DNA of 34,058 nt from an uncultured Prevotellaceae bacterium (GCA_902800185.1 CADCDK010000024.1:1-34058), one strand, 5' to 3'. Counted from the first letter of the stretch, positions 24,042 through 32,616 are shown. A program made the numbers and translations. The notes: generated from the sequence alone by a model not told the origin.

Positions 24042-25555
24042 TTGCTACTGGCAATCTCCTTTCTCAGTCTTGCAACGGGAAGCCCCATCTGCTCCCGATA
24101 CTTCGCCACTGTGCGGCGGGCGATGGGATAACCCTGGTCGGCCATCAGCTTTGTCAGGGCCTCGTCGCTGAGAGGCTTCTGCTTGTCCTCGTGAGCAATC
24201 ACCTCCTTCAATGCAACCTTGATCTTACGGGTGGACATCTCCTCGCCGTCCTCGGTCACGTAACCGTCGGAGAAGAAGTGGCGAAGGGGAAACGTGCCCC
24301 ATCGGGTCTGTGCATACTTCACATTGGACACACGGGAGACGGTAGAAATGTCGAGTCCCGTCTTGTCGGCAATATCCTTCAGAATCATCGGCCGCAGGTC
24401 GGCCTCATCACCGTCTTGGAAGTAGCGGCGTTGCCAGTCGATGATGGCTTTCATCGTGATATAGAGCGTATGGCGACGTTGCTTCACGGCTTCGATGAAG
24501 CCCTGGGCCTTATCGACCTTCTCCTTGGCATAGAGCAGCGCCTCCTTGGTCTGCCGACTCATGCCGTCCTTGTTGTTCTTATAGGCCTCGACCATCTCCG
24601 TGAACGATGGCGACACCTTCAGCTCGGGTACATGACCGCTGTTGATGGAAAACGAGATGGTGCCGTCATCGGCCGTATCAACGATGAAATCGGGCGTTAT
24701 CTGCTGTAGGTTCCTCCCCTGGGTCTCACCAAGTGAGGCTCCCGGCTTGGGATTCAGTCGCCGTATCTCCTGCTGCAACTCCTCCACTTGATAGTCGGAG
24801 AGGTTCATGCCCTCCTGTATCTTGTTCCAATGCTTCTTGATGAACGCCTCGAAGTGATGGGTTATCAGTTCCCGAAGCAAGCCTTTCGTCCCCCGGTCTT
24901 CTCTCCGCTCTATCTGCAGGAGTAAACATTCTTGCAGGTCACGGGCACCGATGCCCGCCGGATCAAACGACTGGAGAACGTGCAGGAGGTCGTGCAACTG
25001 GGAGACGGTGACATCGATGTTATAATAGATGGCGAGCTCGTCGGAGATGGTTTCCATATCCTTCCGCAGGTATCCGTCGTCATCCAGTGAACCGATCAGG
25101 TACTCCATTACCTCCTGCTGTTCCTCGGTGAGGTTCTCCTCGTTCATCTGCTCCTTCAGCTTGTCGTAGAACGAGACGGTATCGCCATACACCATCTCCT
25201 CGTAATCGGCACCCGATGACCGTTTGTCGTAGGCGTAGTAGGTCTCGGGCATCTCATCGTCGCGCCCGATGTTTTCCAGGGCCGAGTCGAGCGCGTCTTC
25301 ACGCTCTTCACGCTCGGTCTGTTCCTCGAAACTCTCCTCGGCAGCACCTTCCGCACTCCGCTCACCCCCATCGTAGAGGGCATCGTCAGAGGAAACGGTC
25401 TCCAAGGCCGGATTGTCATCCAACTCGGCATTGACACTCTCCTCGAACTCAGTAAGCGGCATCTCCAGCAGCTTCACCTGCAGCATCTGCTGTTGTGAAA
25501 GCCGCTGAACAAGCTTCTGTTCCTGCTTCTGTGTTTGTATCAGCTTCACGTTCAT
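24038..25555 (-). CDS. rpoN: RNA polymerase sigma-54 factor
   Basis: A 505-residue sigma-54. The N-terminal Gln/Leu-rich activator-contact region is visible (QTQKQEQKLVQRLSQQQMLQ). It is followed by an acidic low-complexity region II (about 60-120, EERSAEG/EEREDALDS type), the core-binding domain (about 140-300), the helix-turn-helix near 400, and the diagnostic RpoN box ARRTVAKYRE (479-488). It directs transcription of genes that require AAA+ enhancer-binding activators; none is seen in this window. It starts 13 bases after the upstream conserved gene and overlaps the PAP2-like gene by 4 bases. Confidence 0.97.
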   Translation of the reverse strand: MNVKLIQTQKQEQKLVQRLSQQQMLQVKLLEMPLTEFEESVNAELDDNPALETVSSDDALYDGGERSAEGAAEESFEEQTEREEREDALDSALENIGRDDEMPETYYAYDKRSSGADYEEMVYGDTVSFYDKLKEQMNEENLTEEQQEVMEYLIGSLDDDGYLRKDMETISDELAIYYNIDVTVSQLHDLLHVLQSFDPAGIGARDLQECLLLQIERREDRGTKGLLRELITHHFEAFIKKHWNKIQEGMNLSDYQVEELQQEIRRLNPKPGASLGETQGRNLQQITPDFIVDTADDGTISFSINSGHVPELKVSPSFTEMVEAYKNNKDGMSRQTKEALLYAKEKVDKAQGFIEAVKQRRHTLYITMKAIIDWQRRYFQDGDEADLRPMILKDIADKTGLDISTVSRVSNVKYAQTRWGTFPLRHFFSDGYVTEDGEEMSTRKIKVALKEVIAHEDKQKPLSDEALTKLMADQGYPIARRTVAKYREQMGLPVARLRKEIASSK

Positions 25556-25568
25556 CTCTCAACTCACC

Positions 25569-26255
25569 TCAACCAAAATACTCCTTCAGTTGCGCCGCCT
25601 GTGCCGCTAACTTCTGCGGATTGTCGTTGCCATAGCGGTTCCAGATCTGCTGACAAGGATCCAGCAACGGGGAATTCATCTGGTCGCCACGGTTGAGATA
25701 GGGGTCACAGAACTGGAAGACACTCATGACCTCGCACACCGTAGAAGGCTTGAGCCGCAACAGCTTCGCCAACTCTTGCACCTCCGGGGTCTCCTCCACC
25801 ATCGTGATGGGGGTCAGACGGAAGTACTGGTCGAGTATCAATATCAGCATCACGGGGGTCAGCAGGGCGTACTGCCGCTCTTGCGCCGTCGGCTCCCCAC
25901 CCTCTTTCAACTGTAAGGCAGGGATGGGCTTGAAATCGAGTTCAAACGACTCCTGCACCGCCACACCATCATAGAACAAATCGGCATAGCCTAACTTCTG
26001 CCTGAGCAGCTTCACGCCACGGCTCAGCTTCTTCGGGTTTCGGCCGAAGTCCTCCCACAGCTTCTCGATGCGGGGGGTGTCGATACTGCGCAACCGGAAC
26101 ATCTGAGCATAAAGGAATTGTGGTTCGATATGCAGTTCCATGCTCAGTTCCACCATCAGTCGGGAGTAGAGAGGCTTCACGCCAACAGGTTTCTTCAGAT
26201 ACAGTTGCATCAACAGCAACCAGTATTCATCTGACCAAAGGGGATGATTTGCCAT
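25569..26255 (-). CDS. Conserved protein of unknown function upstream of rpoN
   Basis: A 228-residue, mostly helical soluble protein without signal or membrane segments, beginning MANHPLWSDEYWLLLMQLYLKKP. It is rich in Trp, Leu and Pro, with no catalytic motif I recognise. It is the first gene of the run leading to rpoN (13-base gap), with a TATCTTTG promoter upstream, so its expression sets that of rpoN, the PAP2-like gene, purE and ispG. Position suggests a role tied to sigma-54 or cell envelope, but this is only contextual. Confidence 0.8.
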   Translation of the reverse strand: MANHPLWSDEYWLLLMQLYLKKPVGVKPLYSRLMVELSMELHIEPQFLYAQMFRLRSIDTPRIEKLWEDFGRNPKKLSRGVKLLRQKLGYADLFYDGVAVQESFELDFKPIPALQLKEGGEPTAQERQYALLTPVMLILILDQYFRLTPITMVEETPEVQELAKLLRLKPSTVCEVMSVFQFCDPYLNRGDQMNSPLLDPCQQIWNRYGNDNPQKLAAQAAQLKEYFG

Positions 26256-26278
26256 AATGCCATATCTTTAGTTCGTTG

Positions 26279-26286
26279 CAAAGATA
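26279..26286 (-). promoter_or_regulatory. -7 element of the rpoN operon promoter
   Basis: TATCTTTG on the minus strand (26286-26279), 23 bases before the ATG at 26255; divergent from the nitroreductase promoter. Confidence 0.55.
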
Positions 26287-26350
26287 ATCATTTTCAACGA
26301 TACCATTCGTTTTTTCGAAAGACATTTTTCCTCATTTCGTGGAAAATTAG

Positions 26351-26358
26351 TACTTTTG
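26351..26358 (+). promoter_or_regulatory. -7 element of the nitroreductase gene promoter
   Basis: TACTTTTG, a full TAnnTTTG match, 25 bases before the ATG at 26384. The -33 area is T-rich without an exact TTTG. Confidence 0.55.
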
Positions 26359-26383
26359 CACCGTTTTAACGCAAGATAACGAG

Positions 26384-27007
26384 ATGAAAAAGATCATGTT
26401 TTGGGCTTTTGCCCTTCTGTTGATGGGCGGAAGCATGCGGGCGCAAGAGACGATAGCTCTGCCGCAGCCCGAGGTTGGAAGACTGTCAATGACGCTGGGC
26501 GAGGCATTGCAGAAACGTCGCTCGCTACGCGAATACCAGACAGACAAGGAGGTAGATCTGCAGACGCTCTCCACGCTGCTGTGGGCAGCTTGTGGCATCA
26601 GCGACCCCGCAACGGGCAAGATCACCGCTCCCTCCGCCATCAATATGCAGGACATCAAGGTCTATGTCTGCGGTGCCAAGGGTGCCTATCTCTTTGAACC
26701 GAAGACAAATACGCTGCGCCAAGTGTGTACCAAGGACCTGCGCGCCGACATTGCCGGCAGACAGGCGTTTGCCAAGGATGCCCCCATCTCGCTGTTACTG
26801 GTGAGCACCAAGGACTCCGACCGTTCACCTAACGACAAGTTCGGTGGCATGGATGCAGGCTATGTTTCGCAGAACATCTATCTGGCATGCACGGCATTGG
26901 GACTGAAAACCGTCGCACGGGCCACCATGATGTTCGAAGCCTTGCAGGAAGAGCTGAAACTGCCGGAAACCAGCTATCTGGAACTGAACCACCCCGTAGG
27001 ATATTGA
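26384..27007 (+). CDS. Exported nitroreductase-family protein (SagB-like)
   Basis: A 207-residue protein with a signal peptide (MKKIMFWAFALLLMGGSMRAQ) and one nitroreductase/FMN-oxidoreductase fold. The FMN-binding start RRSLREY (45-51), PSAINMQDI (83-91) and the late GMDAGYVSQNIYLACTALGL (155-174) are visible and in the usual order. It would reduce a small substrate with FMN. Export is unusual for a flavoprotein but recurs in Bacteroidetes members of this group. The next gene follows after 32 bases. The substrate cannot be inferred. Confidence 0.87.
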   Translation: MKKIMFWAFALLLMGGSMRAQETIALPQPEVGRLSMTLGEALQKRRSLREYQTDKEVDLQTLSTLLWAACGISDPATGKITAPSAINMQDIKVYVCGAKGAYLFEPKTNTLRQVCTKDLRADIAGRQAFAKDAPISLLLVSTKDSDRSPNDKFGGMDAGYVSQNIYLACTALGLKTVARATMMFEALQEELKLPETSYLELNHPVGY

Positions 27008-27039
27008 CTTTTGTTTGAACGAAATATTGAAAAAGAAAC

Positions 27040-28548
27040 ATGGCATACAGAAGAATAACGGCACAAGAGGCCGCCGAGATGATTAAGGACAGAGACATGC
27101 TGGCACTCTCGGGTTTCACACCCAATGGTAATCCAAAAGCTATTTTCCGTGAACTCTCCAAGCGGGCTATCCGCTTGCACGAGCAGGGAGAGGAGTTCGG
27201 AGTGGGCATCCTGACGGGTGCGTCGAGCTGTCAGAGCGTAGAAGGCGACTTGGCAGCAGCCAAGGCTCTGCGCTTCCGCGCTCCGTTCTCTACGAACAAG
27301 GACTTCCGCACGCATACCAACCTGGGCGAGATTGACTATGAGGACATGCACCTTGGTCACATGGCGGAACGGTTGCGCCGTGGCTTCTATGGCGAGGTGG
27401 ACTGGGCCATCATCGAGGTGAGCGATATGGAAGAAGGAGAAACCGAATGCAAGGCGTTCCTAACATCGGCAGGCGGCATCGTGACAACCATTGCGCGACT
27501 GGCCAAACGCATCATCATCGAGCACAACCAGTTCCACAAGCCTTGTTCACGCTTCTTGCACGACACTTGGGAACCGCGCGAGGTGTGGGACTGCCGTGAG
27601 GTCATGGACATCCATTCGGCCTACGACCGCATCGGAAAAGACTACGTGAGCATTGACCCCAAGAAGATCGTGGGTGTCATCGAAAGCAATATCCCCGAAG
27701 AGGCACGAGCCTTCAAGGATCCCGACGATGAGATCATGCAAATCGGTATGAACGTCGCTGACCTGCTGGCCAACGACATGAAGGTTGGACGCATTCCCAA
27801 GAACTTCCTGCCCATCCAGAGTGGTGTCGGAACAACGGGCAATGCCGTGCTCAAGGCATTGGGAACCAGCAAGCTCATTCCTCGCTTCGACGTCTATTCA
27901 GAAGTGGTACAGGATGCCGCCATCAACTACATGCTCGAAGGACGCATCGGGTTCGCCTCTGCCACGGCTATGACCGTCACCAACGAGGCCCTGCATCGTG
28001 TCTATGACAACATGGACTACTTCTCCAAGCACCTGACCATCCGTCAGAGCGAGATTGCCAACTCGCCCGAGGTGATTCGTCGCTTAGGAGTCATTGCCAT
28101 CAACACGCCGCTGGAGTGCGACATCTACGGAAACGAGAACTCGAGTCACATCTGCGGCTCGGCATTGATGAATGGTATCGGCGGTTCTTGCGACTACGAG
28201 CGCAATGGCTACATCTCCATCTTCACGACTCCGTCAACCGCCAAGGGAGGCAAAATCTCGGCCATCGTACCCATGTGCTGCCACGTTGACTCAACGGAAC
28301 ATGACGTAGATATCATCGCTACGGAACAAGGCATTGCCGACCTGCGCGGGAAAGGCCCTGTGCGCCGTGCCCAGGAGATTATCGAAAACTGCGCACATCC
28401 CGACTACCGTCCGATGCTGCGCGACTATCTGAAGCACATCGCCCCTGTTGGCCATGAGCCTCAGCACATGCGTGCCGCACTCGCCTTCCATGACACGTTC
28501 CTCCGCAAGGGTGACATGCGCCTCACCGACTTCAGCGAGTATATTTAA
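27040..28548 (+). CDS. Acetyl-CoA hydrolase/CoA-transferase family protein
   Basis: A 502-residue cytoplasmic enzyme of the acetyl-CoA hydrolase/transferase family. The nucleotide-binding type loop GVGTTGNAV (262-270) precedes the catalytic glutamate E288 in FDVYSEVVQDAAI; further on GNENSSHICGSALMNGIGGSCDYERNG and the C-terminal EQGIADLRGK are conserved. In succinate- and propionate-forming Bacteroidales this enzyme commonly moves CoA between succinate and acetate, which is the best functional guess. It is 32 bases after the nitroreductase gene and followed by a strong terminator. Confidence 0.92.
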   Translation: MAYRRITAQEAAEMIKDRDMLALSGFTPNGNPKAIFRELSKRAIRLHEQGEEFGVGILTGASSCQSVEGDLAAAKALRFRAPFSTNKDFRTHTNLGEIDYEDMHLGHMAERLRRGFYGEVDWAIIEVSDMEEGETECKAFLTSAGGIVTTIARLAKRIIIEHNQFHKPCSRFLHDTWEPREVWDCREVMDIHSAYDRIGKDYVSIDPKKIVGVIESNIPEEARAFKDPDDEIMQIGMNVADLLANDMKVGRIPKNFLPIQSGVGTTGNAVLKALGTSKLIPRFDVYSEVVQDAAINYMLEGRIGFASATAMTVTNEALHRVYDNMDYFSKHLTIRQSEIANSPEVIRRLGVIAINTPLECDIYGNENSSHICGSALMNGIGGSCDYERNGYISIFTTPSTAKGGKISAIVPMCCHVDSTEHDVDIIATEQGIADLRGKGPVRRAQEIIENCAHPDYRPMLRDYLKHIAPVGHEPQHMRAALAFHDTFLRKGDMRLTDFSEYI

Positions 28549-28587
28549 ACATGACTGTCCGCTAAACTTTTTGGACCATACACAAAT

Positions 28588-28625
28588 AAAGGTCGGTATC
28601 CTCGCTTGGATTCCGACCTTTTTAT
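28588..28625 (+). terminator. Rho-independent terminator after the CoA-transferase gene
   Basis: AAAGGTCGG (28588-28596) pairs with CCGACCTTT (28613-28621); ATCC and GGAT extend the stem inside a T.T mismatch. A TTTTTATC run follows. Confidence 0.85.
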
Positions 28626-29041
28626 CTTTGTTTTTGCGACGAAACATCAATGACATGAACAAAGGTTTCCAAATTAGGGAGCAGAGAATTCAAAGAAAAG
28701 TTATATTTTCCTTGATCAGTCTTGACAAAATTGATGAAGAGTGAGTTGTCTCAAGATGGTTCGTCATATCTCTGATGCTTTACACTACCATTCGAAATCA
28801 CCCTGCAAAATGAGCTATAGGCCTCAACTTACAAGAACAAAGTCATAAATGCCGAAAATCTCACGTTTTATTTTGTTTATAGCTTTTCAAGTTTTGTCAT
28901 ATTGTATAGTATTTTTATGGTTTTTATTCGTTTGTCATATCAGAGGTTTTTCTTAAATTGCCATCAAAGATGGCGAAGTTCTTTGACCTAAAGGTACAAA
29001 GCACTAAAGCGAGTCCTCCGTCTCGGAAAAACTCAAATAAA
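28626..29041. other. Intergenic stretch without a convincing gene
   Basis: AT-rich spacer between the CoA-transferase terminator and the ORF6N promoter. It holds a short hairpin, GCCATC (28960-28965) with GATGGC (28969-28974). About 40 bases at 28733-28777 resemble the sequence at the end of the ORF6N gene (29678-29720). Short open frames here look like shadows or gene remnants. Confidence 0.5.
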
Positions 29042-29073
29042 TTTGGCTCTTCACTCGACTTTTCTTAACTTTG
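29042..29073 (+). promoter_or_regulatory. Consensus promoter of the ORF6N gene
   Basis: TTTG (29042-29045), exactly 20 bases, then TAACTTTG (29066-29073), both full consensus matches, 22 bases before the ATG. Confidence 0.8.
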
Positions 29074-29095
29074 CAACGCAAGAAACAGAACGACA

Positions 29096-29686
29096 ATGGA
29101 CGAATTACAAAACATTCAGAATCTCATATATGTCATTCGCGGACAGCGTGTGATGCTCGATTTCGACCTCGCTATGCTATATGAAGTTGAAACCAGGTCT
29201 CTTAACCAAACTGTCAAACGCAATGCCAGACGTTTTCCTGATGACTTTATGTTCCAGTTGACAGAACAGGAGTGGGCGCTTATCTCATCACAATTTGTGA
29301 TGACATCAAGAATGAAGCGACCCAAGAAATCCCTGCCATACGCTTTCACAGAACTTGGTGCCTTGATGCTGTCGAGTGTACTTCGCAGTCCCGTAGCCGA
29401 TGAGACAAGCATCAAGATTACAAGAGCGTTCGTTGCAATGCGACAGATGCTTACATTCTCTACCCTTCCTGAGAAAGTGGTCACCTTGGCTCAAGAACTA
29501 TATAAACTCAAAGAAGAGGTGAACGAGATTCTTGCCGATCAGAACGACATCAATGAGAGTACTCGTGCCCAGCTCGATGCCATCAGCATCGCTTTATCCG
29601 AGTTGCAGGCTTCAAGGTCGCAAAATGCGACCTTAAAACCACGCAGACCTATAGGCTTTATACAGCCTAAGGAGGATGAAGAGTAA
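29096..29686 (+). CDS. ORF6N-domain protein
   Basis: A 196-residue protein with an ORF6N domain at about residues 8-95: IQNLIYVIRGQRVMLDFDLAMLYEVETRSLNQTVKRN, then RRFPDDFMFQLTEQEW and LPYAFTELGALMLSSVLRS. ORF6N domains occur in phage and mobile-element regulators and are thought to bind DNA; they are common as stand-alone proteins in Bacteroidetes. A Leu/Glu-rich probable coiled coil follows (about 125-175), then a basic tail. It stands alone behind a strong promoter. The biological role is not known. Confidence 0.9.
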   Translation: MDELQNIQNLIYVIRGQRVMLDFDLAMLYEVETRSLNQTVKRNARRFPDDFMFQLTEQEWALISSQFVMTSRMKRPKKSLPYAFTELGALMLSSVLRSPVADETSIKITRAFVAMRQMLTFSTLPEKVVTLAQELYKLKEEVNEILADQNDINESTRAQLDAISIALSELQASRSQNATLKPRRPIGFIQPKEDEE

Positions 29687-29692
29687 GTCGTA

Positions 29693-29836
29693 TCAAGATA
29701 ATGGATTGTCATATCCATTAAAGATTTCTACTTTAATCTTTATCCCCAGTTGTTTAGCGATTCTTTCCAAAAGGCTCTTTTTCCCAATAGTTGATAAATG
29801 CGTACAAACGAATCCTTGTTTCCCAAGAGAATTCAT
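29693..29836 (-). CDS. Possible small gene convergent to the ORF6N gene
   Basis: A 47-residue open frame (MNSLGKQGFVCTHLSTIGKK start) that converges on the ORF6N stop with 6 bases between the two stop codons; upstream in-frame sequence extends it to 80 residues without an ATG nearer than 29935. The Lys/Ile/Leu-rich end (ERIAKQLGIKIKVEIFNGYD) is protein-like, but there is no clear promoter or ribosome site. It may be a remnant. No family recognised. Confidence 0.25.
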   Translation of the reverse strand: MNSLGKQGFVCTHLSTIGKKSLLERIAKQLGIKIKVEIFNGYDNPLS

Positions 29837-30020
29837 CTGTTTTCTATTGTCTTTCTCTTTCACCCAATGGTTTAAGGAGCAGTTTGGAATAGTGCAAAGC
29901 GAAACACAGAAAAAGGGAATTAGGCGATAAGCCAATCCTTTATTTGTTCAAAAACAGCAAAAATGTCACACCCTATATGCGATTTTTTGTAAATCAGACT
30001 CTATTTTCACAGAAAATTTG

Positions 30021-30028
30021 TAATTTTG
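30021..30028 (+). promoter_or_regulatory. -7 element upstream of structured RNA candidate 1
   Basis: TAATTTTG, followed within 10 bases by a tight GTTC-TTCG-GAAC hairpin (30034-30045). It fits a transcription start near 30033. No TTTG at the right distance upstream. Confidence 0.45.
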
Positions 30029-30032
30029 CAAC

Positions 30033-30240
30033 CGTTCTTCGGAACAAAGACATATTGAAACAACGAAGCGTTATGCTTTTCTTGTAATCGGAAACGTGAG
30101 AAACTTCCAAAGTCAGCAAGAAAGTGTGGCGGTTCGCGCGTATAGCGTGGACTGTTTACTACATCTCCTGACAAGGGTAATTCTCACGACCTCCGATTGA
30201 AGAAGTGGCTAATCAGCTCCACGCTTCATAACAATTAAAG
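30033..30240 (+). ncRNA. Structured RNA candidate 1 (leader or small RNA before the LRR gene)
   Basis: Non-coding stretch of about 200 bases with nested, mostly perfect pairings. It starts with a UUCG-capped hairpin (30034-30045), then a closing stem GAAGCGT (30065-30071) with ACGCTTC (30221-30227). Inside this, AATCGGA (30086-30092) pairs with TCCGATT (30192-30198) and CGTGAGAA (30095-30102) with TTCTCACG (30181-30188). GTCAG (30112-30116) pairs with CTGAC (30168-30172), and near the 3' end GTGG (30205-30208) with CCAC (30219-30222) competes with the closing stem. It shares the 5' stretch ACAAAGA..CATTGAAACA-like and the GAGAA/TTCTC stem with candidate 2. Not tmRNA, RNase P or tRNA by motif. 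Could be a 5' leader of the LRR gene. Confidence 0.5.
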
Positions 30241-30275
30241 ACTCTTGTGGTGGCTGGAGAGATCTGATAAAACAG

Positions 30276-31334
30276 ATGACAAAAACGAATTTTAGAAAGA
30301 AATGCTTATCGCTACTAATTTCACTGATACTTAGTATAAATATCAATGCCTACGATATAGTGATAGATGGCCTTTGCTATAGTGTCGTTAATCTTGAAGA
30401 TATGACGGTTTCTTTAACGTATTGCAGCAGAGACCTTAAAGGGGATCTTGTCGTACCTGATACGATTGCATTTAAGGGTAAAAAACTAACTGTGGTCAAT
30501 ATAGGCGATCAGGCTTTCTATTGCTGTGAAAAACTCACTTCGGTAGTATTGCCTAACACCATTAAAAGCATTGGCGAATGGGCATTTGCCCATTGTTCTA
30601 AACTGACTTCGATTAAATTACCAGATTCCCTTTTAATCATTGACAATGACACTTTTAGGCGATCCAATTTAGTTTCAATAACATTACCAAAAACGCTTAC
30701 GGCTATTGGTAGTGGCGCGTTTTCTGGATGTTATCAATTAACCTCAATAACAATACCCGAATCTATAAAAGAAATACATGATCTCGCCTTTGAAGCATGC
30801 TCATCCCTTAAAGAAGTGATTATTATGGACAGTGAAGATGCAATATATATGCCTTCATCTGACAATGTTTTTAAGTACTGCTATGGAATTGAAACATTGT
30901 ATTTAGGTAGGTCTGTATATAATATTCAGTCTAAAGACTATCATTGGCCGCTAGCATTTTTTTATGCAAGCAAAATAACTATAGTTCAAGGGGGACTCGT
31001 TAATAGCGAAAGATTCACTAATTTAAGAGAAGTGGAATCTCTAAGTAAGAATCCTTTGCCTATTACTTTCACAAATTCAGTATATCTGAATGCAACTCTT
31101 TATGTTCCTGTAGGAACAAAAGCAATCTTTGAAGCCACAGATGGTTGGAAACAATTCTGGACTATTGAGGAAAGGAAATTTGAGACTTCAAGTGTAGGCT
31201 CTTCCGTTATAGATAAAGTGATTGTTCCTTCTGTTTATTATAATATAAGAGGTGAAAAACTGGACAAATTGCAAAAAGGAATGAATATTGTAAGAGATAA
31301 GAACGGAAATGCAAGAAAAATAATAATTAAATAG
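30276..31334 (+). CDS. BspA-like leucine-rich repeat surface protein
   Basis: A 352-residue exported protein. A signal peptide (residues 1-26, CLSLLISLILSININAYD) is followed by a short beta-region and then BspA/LRR_5-type repeats of about 23 residues (about 70-200) with the pattern IGDQAFYCCEKLTSVVLPNTIKSIG. The C-terminal YYNIRGEKLDKLQKGMNIVRD.NGNARKIIIK resembles sorting tails and ends like that of the PL11 lyase. BspA-like proteins are surface-exposed and bind host or bacterial partners. The ATG lies in the arm of a small hairpin (ATCTG 30262-30266, CAGAT 30273-30277). Codon use is AT-rich compared with the sugar genes. Confidence 0.88.
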   Translation: MTKTNFRKKCLSLLISLILSININAYDIVIDGLCYSVVNLEDMTVSLTYCSRDLKGDLVVPDTIAFKGKKLTVVNIGDQAFYCCEKLTSVVLPNTIKSIGEWAFAHCSKLTSIKLPDSLLIIDNDTFRRSNLVSITLPKTLTAIGSGAFSGCYQLTSITIPESIKEIHDLAFEACSSLKEVIIMDSEDAIYMPSSDNVFKYCYGIETLYLGRSVYNIQSKDYHWPLAFFYASKITIVQGGLVNSERFTNLREVESLSKNPLPITFTNSVYLNATLYVPVGTKAIFEATDGWKQFWTIEERKFETSSVGSSVIDKVIVPSVYYNIRGEKLDKLQKGMNIVRDKNGNARKIIIK

Positions 31335-31347
31335 AAAATGTACCATT

Positions 31348-31653
31348 ATGATTAGTAAGGAACAGTTTTTTAAGAATGTAGATAATCTGCCAAAACTGAT
31401 TTTTAGCGGCAAACAACATAAAAAGTATATTATTACACAAAGAATTGGAAGTACCTGTTATGGATTTAGAGAGTCTGAATCACAATTCAACGTTGATCTC
31501 GAATCTCTATATCAAGCCTATCAGGATAACGCTATCGTAAACACTAACACATTGCTGCATGGAGGATATGTAACTGGACGTTGGCGTTCCCCATCAATAG
31601 CAATCATGCAGAATGCTGGATTGATAGACGAGAAAGGCAACACAATTAAGTAA
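31348..31653 (+). CDS. Small hypothetical protein downstream of the LRR gene
   Basis: A 101-residue soluble protein (MISKEQFFKNVDNLPKLIF start) 13 bases after the LRR gene stop, so probably co-transcribed. It contains TQRIGSTCYGFRES and a Gly-rich LHGGYVTGRWRSPSIAIM segment. No signal, membrane span or family recognised. A 13-base palindrome follows the stop but lacks a T-run. Confidence 0.65.
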   Translation: MISKEQFFKNVDNLPKLIFSGKQHKKYIITQRIGSTCYGFRESESQFNVDLESLYQAYQDNAIVNTNTLLHGGYVTGRWRSPSIAIMQNAGLIDEKGNTIK

Positions 31654-31776
31654 TCGTTAATTTAACGACAACTAAGAGTTTTTTGCGTTTTCTTCTACAA
31701 TTAAGAAATACACATATTATCATTCATAGTTACTATCTTCCAACTTTCTGATATTTCAGGTATAATACTCATATAA

Positions 31777-32601
31777 TTACAATTTTAATAGGTTTTCATT
31801 GTTATGCTCCAAGACCTGCATTTGCTGGATAGCAATCTGGTTCAGTTTCACGAGTCTTTCGCCCTGTGGTATTCCATCATTGATAAGCACGGCATTGATA
31901 TTCTCCATATTCGACAGGCATATCAGTTCGTTGATGGTGGCATAGTCGCGAATATTGCCTTTTAGGTCAGGATTAGCCTCTCTCCACTGTTTGGCTGTCA
32001 TTCCAAACATAGCAACATTCAGTACATCGGCTTCCTCGGCATAGATGATGCTTGCTTGTGCTAGAGTGATTTCCTCTGGAATCAAGTGGCTCTTGATGGC
32101 ATCCGTATGAATGCGGTAGTTAATCTTAGAGAGTTCTCTTTTGGCAGTCCATCCCAGTTGCTTCTGTTCTTCCTCTTTCAGCCTTTGGAACTCGTCAATC
32201 AAGTAGAGTTTGAAGGTTACACTAATGGCTGTTCCAAACTCAAAAGCAATATCCTTGAAAGCGTATGTGCCGCCATAACGACCTTTCTTTACAATGATGC
32301 CAATGGCATTTGTCTTCTCAATCCACTCACTCACGCTCATGACGAAACTTGGTAAACCCGCCTGCATTCTAAAGTGGTCAAATTCGACCACTTTAAAGTT
32401 GGGATTATGAATCATCTCCCAAGTACCAAGAAACTCAATGGTATAGCGAGTGCGTATCCAGTTCTTGATGATGTCGGCAGCACGGCTTTCGCTTTGTTTG
32501 CCATTAGCCATATCGGTGAGTGATATATAATCTTTGTCATTATAAGACAAGACTGTTATTTCAGTATTTTGGACGGTAATCTTTGCCATTGGTTCGTTCA
32601 T
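31777..32601 (-). CDS. KilA-N domain protein
   Basis: A 274-residue protein with an N-terminal KilA-N domain (about 8-110): DKDYISLTDMANGK, IIKNWIRTRYTIEFLGTWE, PNFKVVEFDHFR and NAIGIIVKKGRYGGTYAFKDIAFEFGTAIS. KilA-N domains are DNA-binding modules of phage and mobile-element origin. A helical C-terminal half with a Leu/Gln-rich end follows. It stands alone on the minus strand behind a TACCTTTG promoter, divergent from structured RNA candidate 2. Function in the cell is unknown; a regulatory or defence role would be guesswork. Confidence 0.9.
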   Translation of the reverse strand: MNEPMAKITVQNTEITVLSYNDKDYISLTDMANGKQSESRAADIIKNWIRTRYTIEFLGTWEMIHNPNFKVVEFDHFRMQAGLPSFVMSVSEWIEKTNAIGIIVKKGRYGGTYAFKDIAFEFGTAISVTFKLYLIDEFQRLKEEEQKQLGWTAKRELSKINYRIHTDAIKSHLIPEEITLAQASIIYAEEADVLNVAMFGMTAKQWREANPDLKGNIRDYATINELICLSNMENINAVLINDGIPQGERLVKLNQIAIQQMQVLEHNNENLLKL

Positions 32602-32616
32602 TTATAAATATGTGTG

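Noticed and set aside
30033-30240. tRNA, tmRNA or RNase P RNA
   Set aside because: No T-loop or CCA end, no tmRNA termini and no conserved RNase P core motif can be seen.
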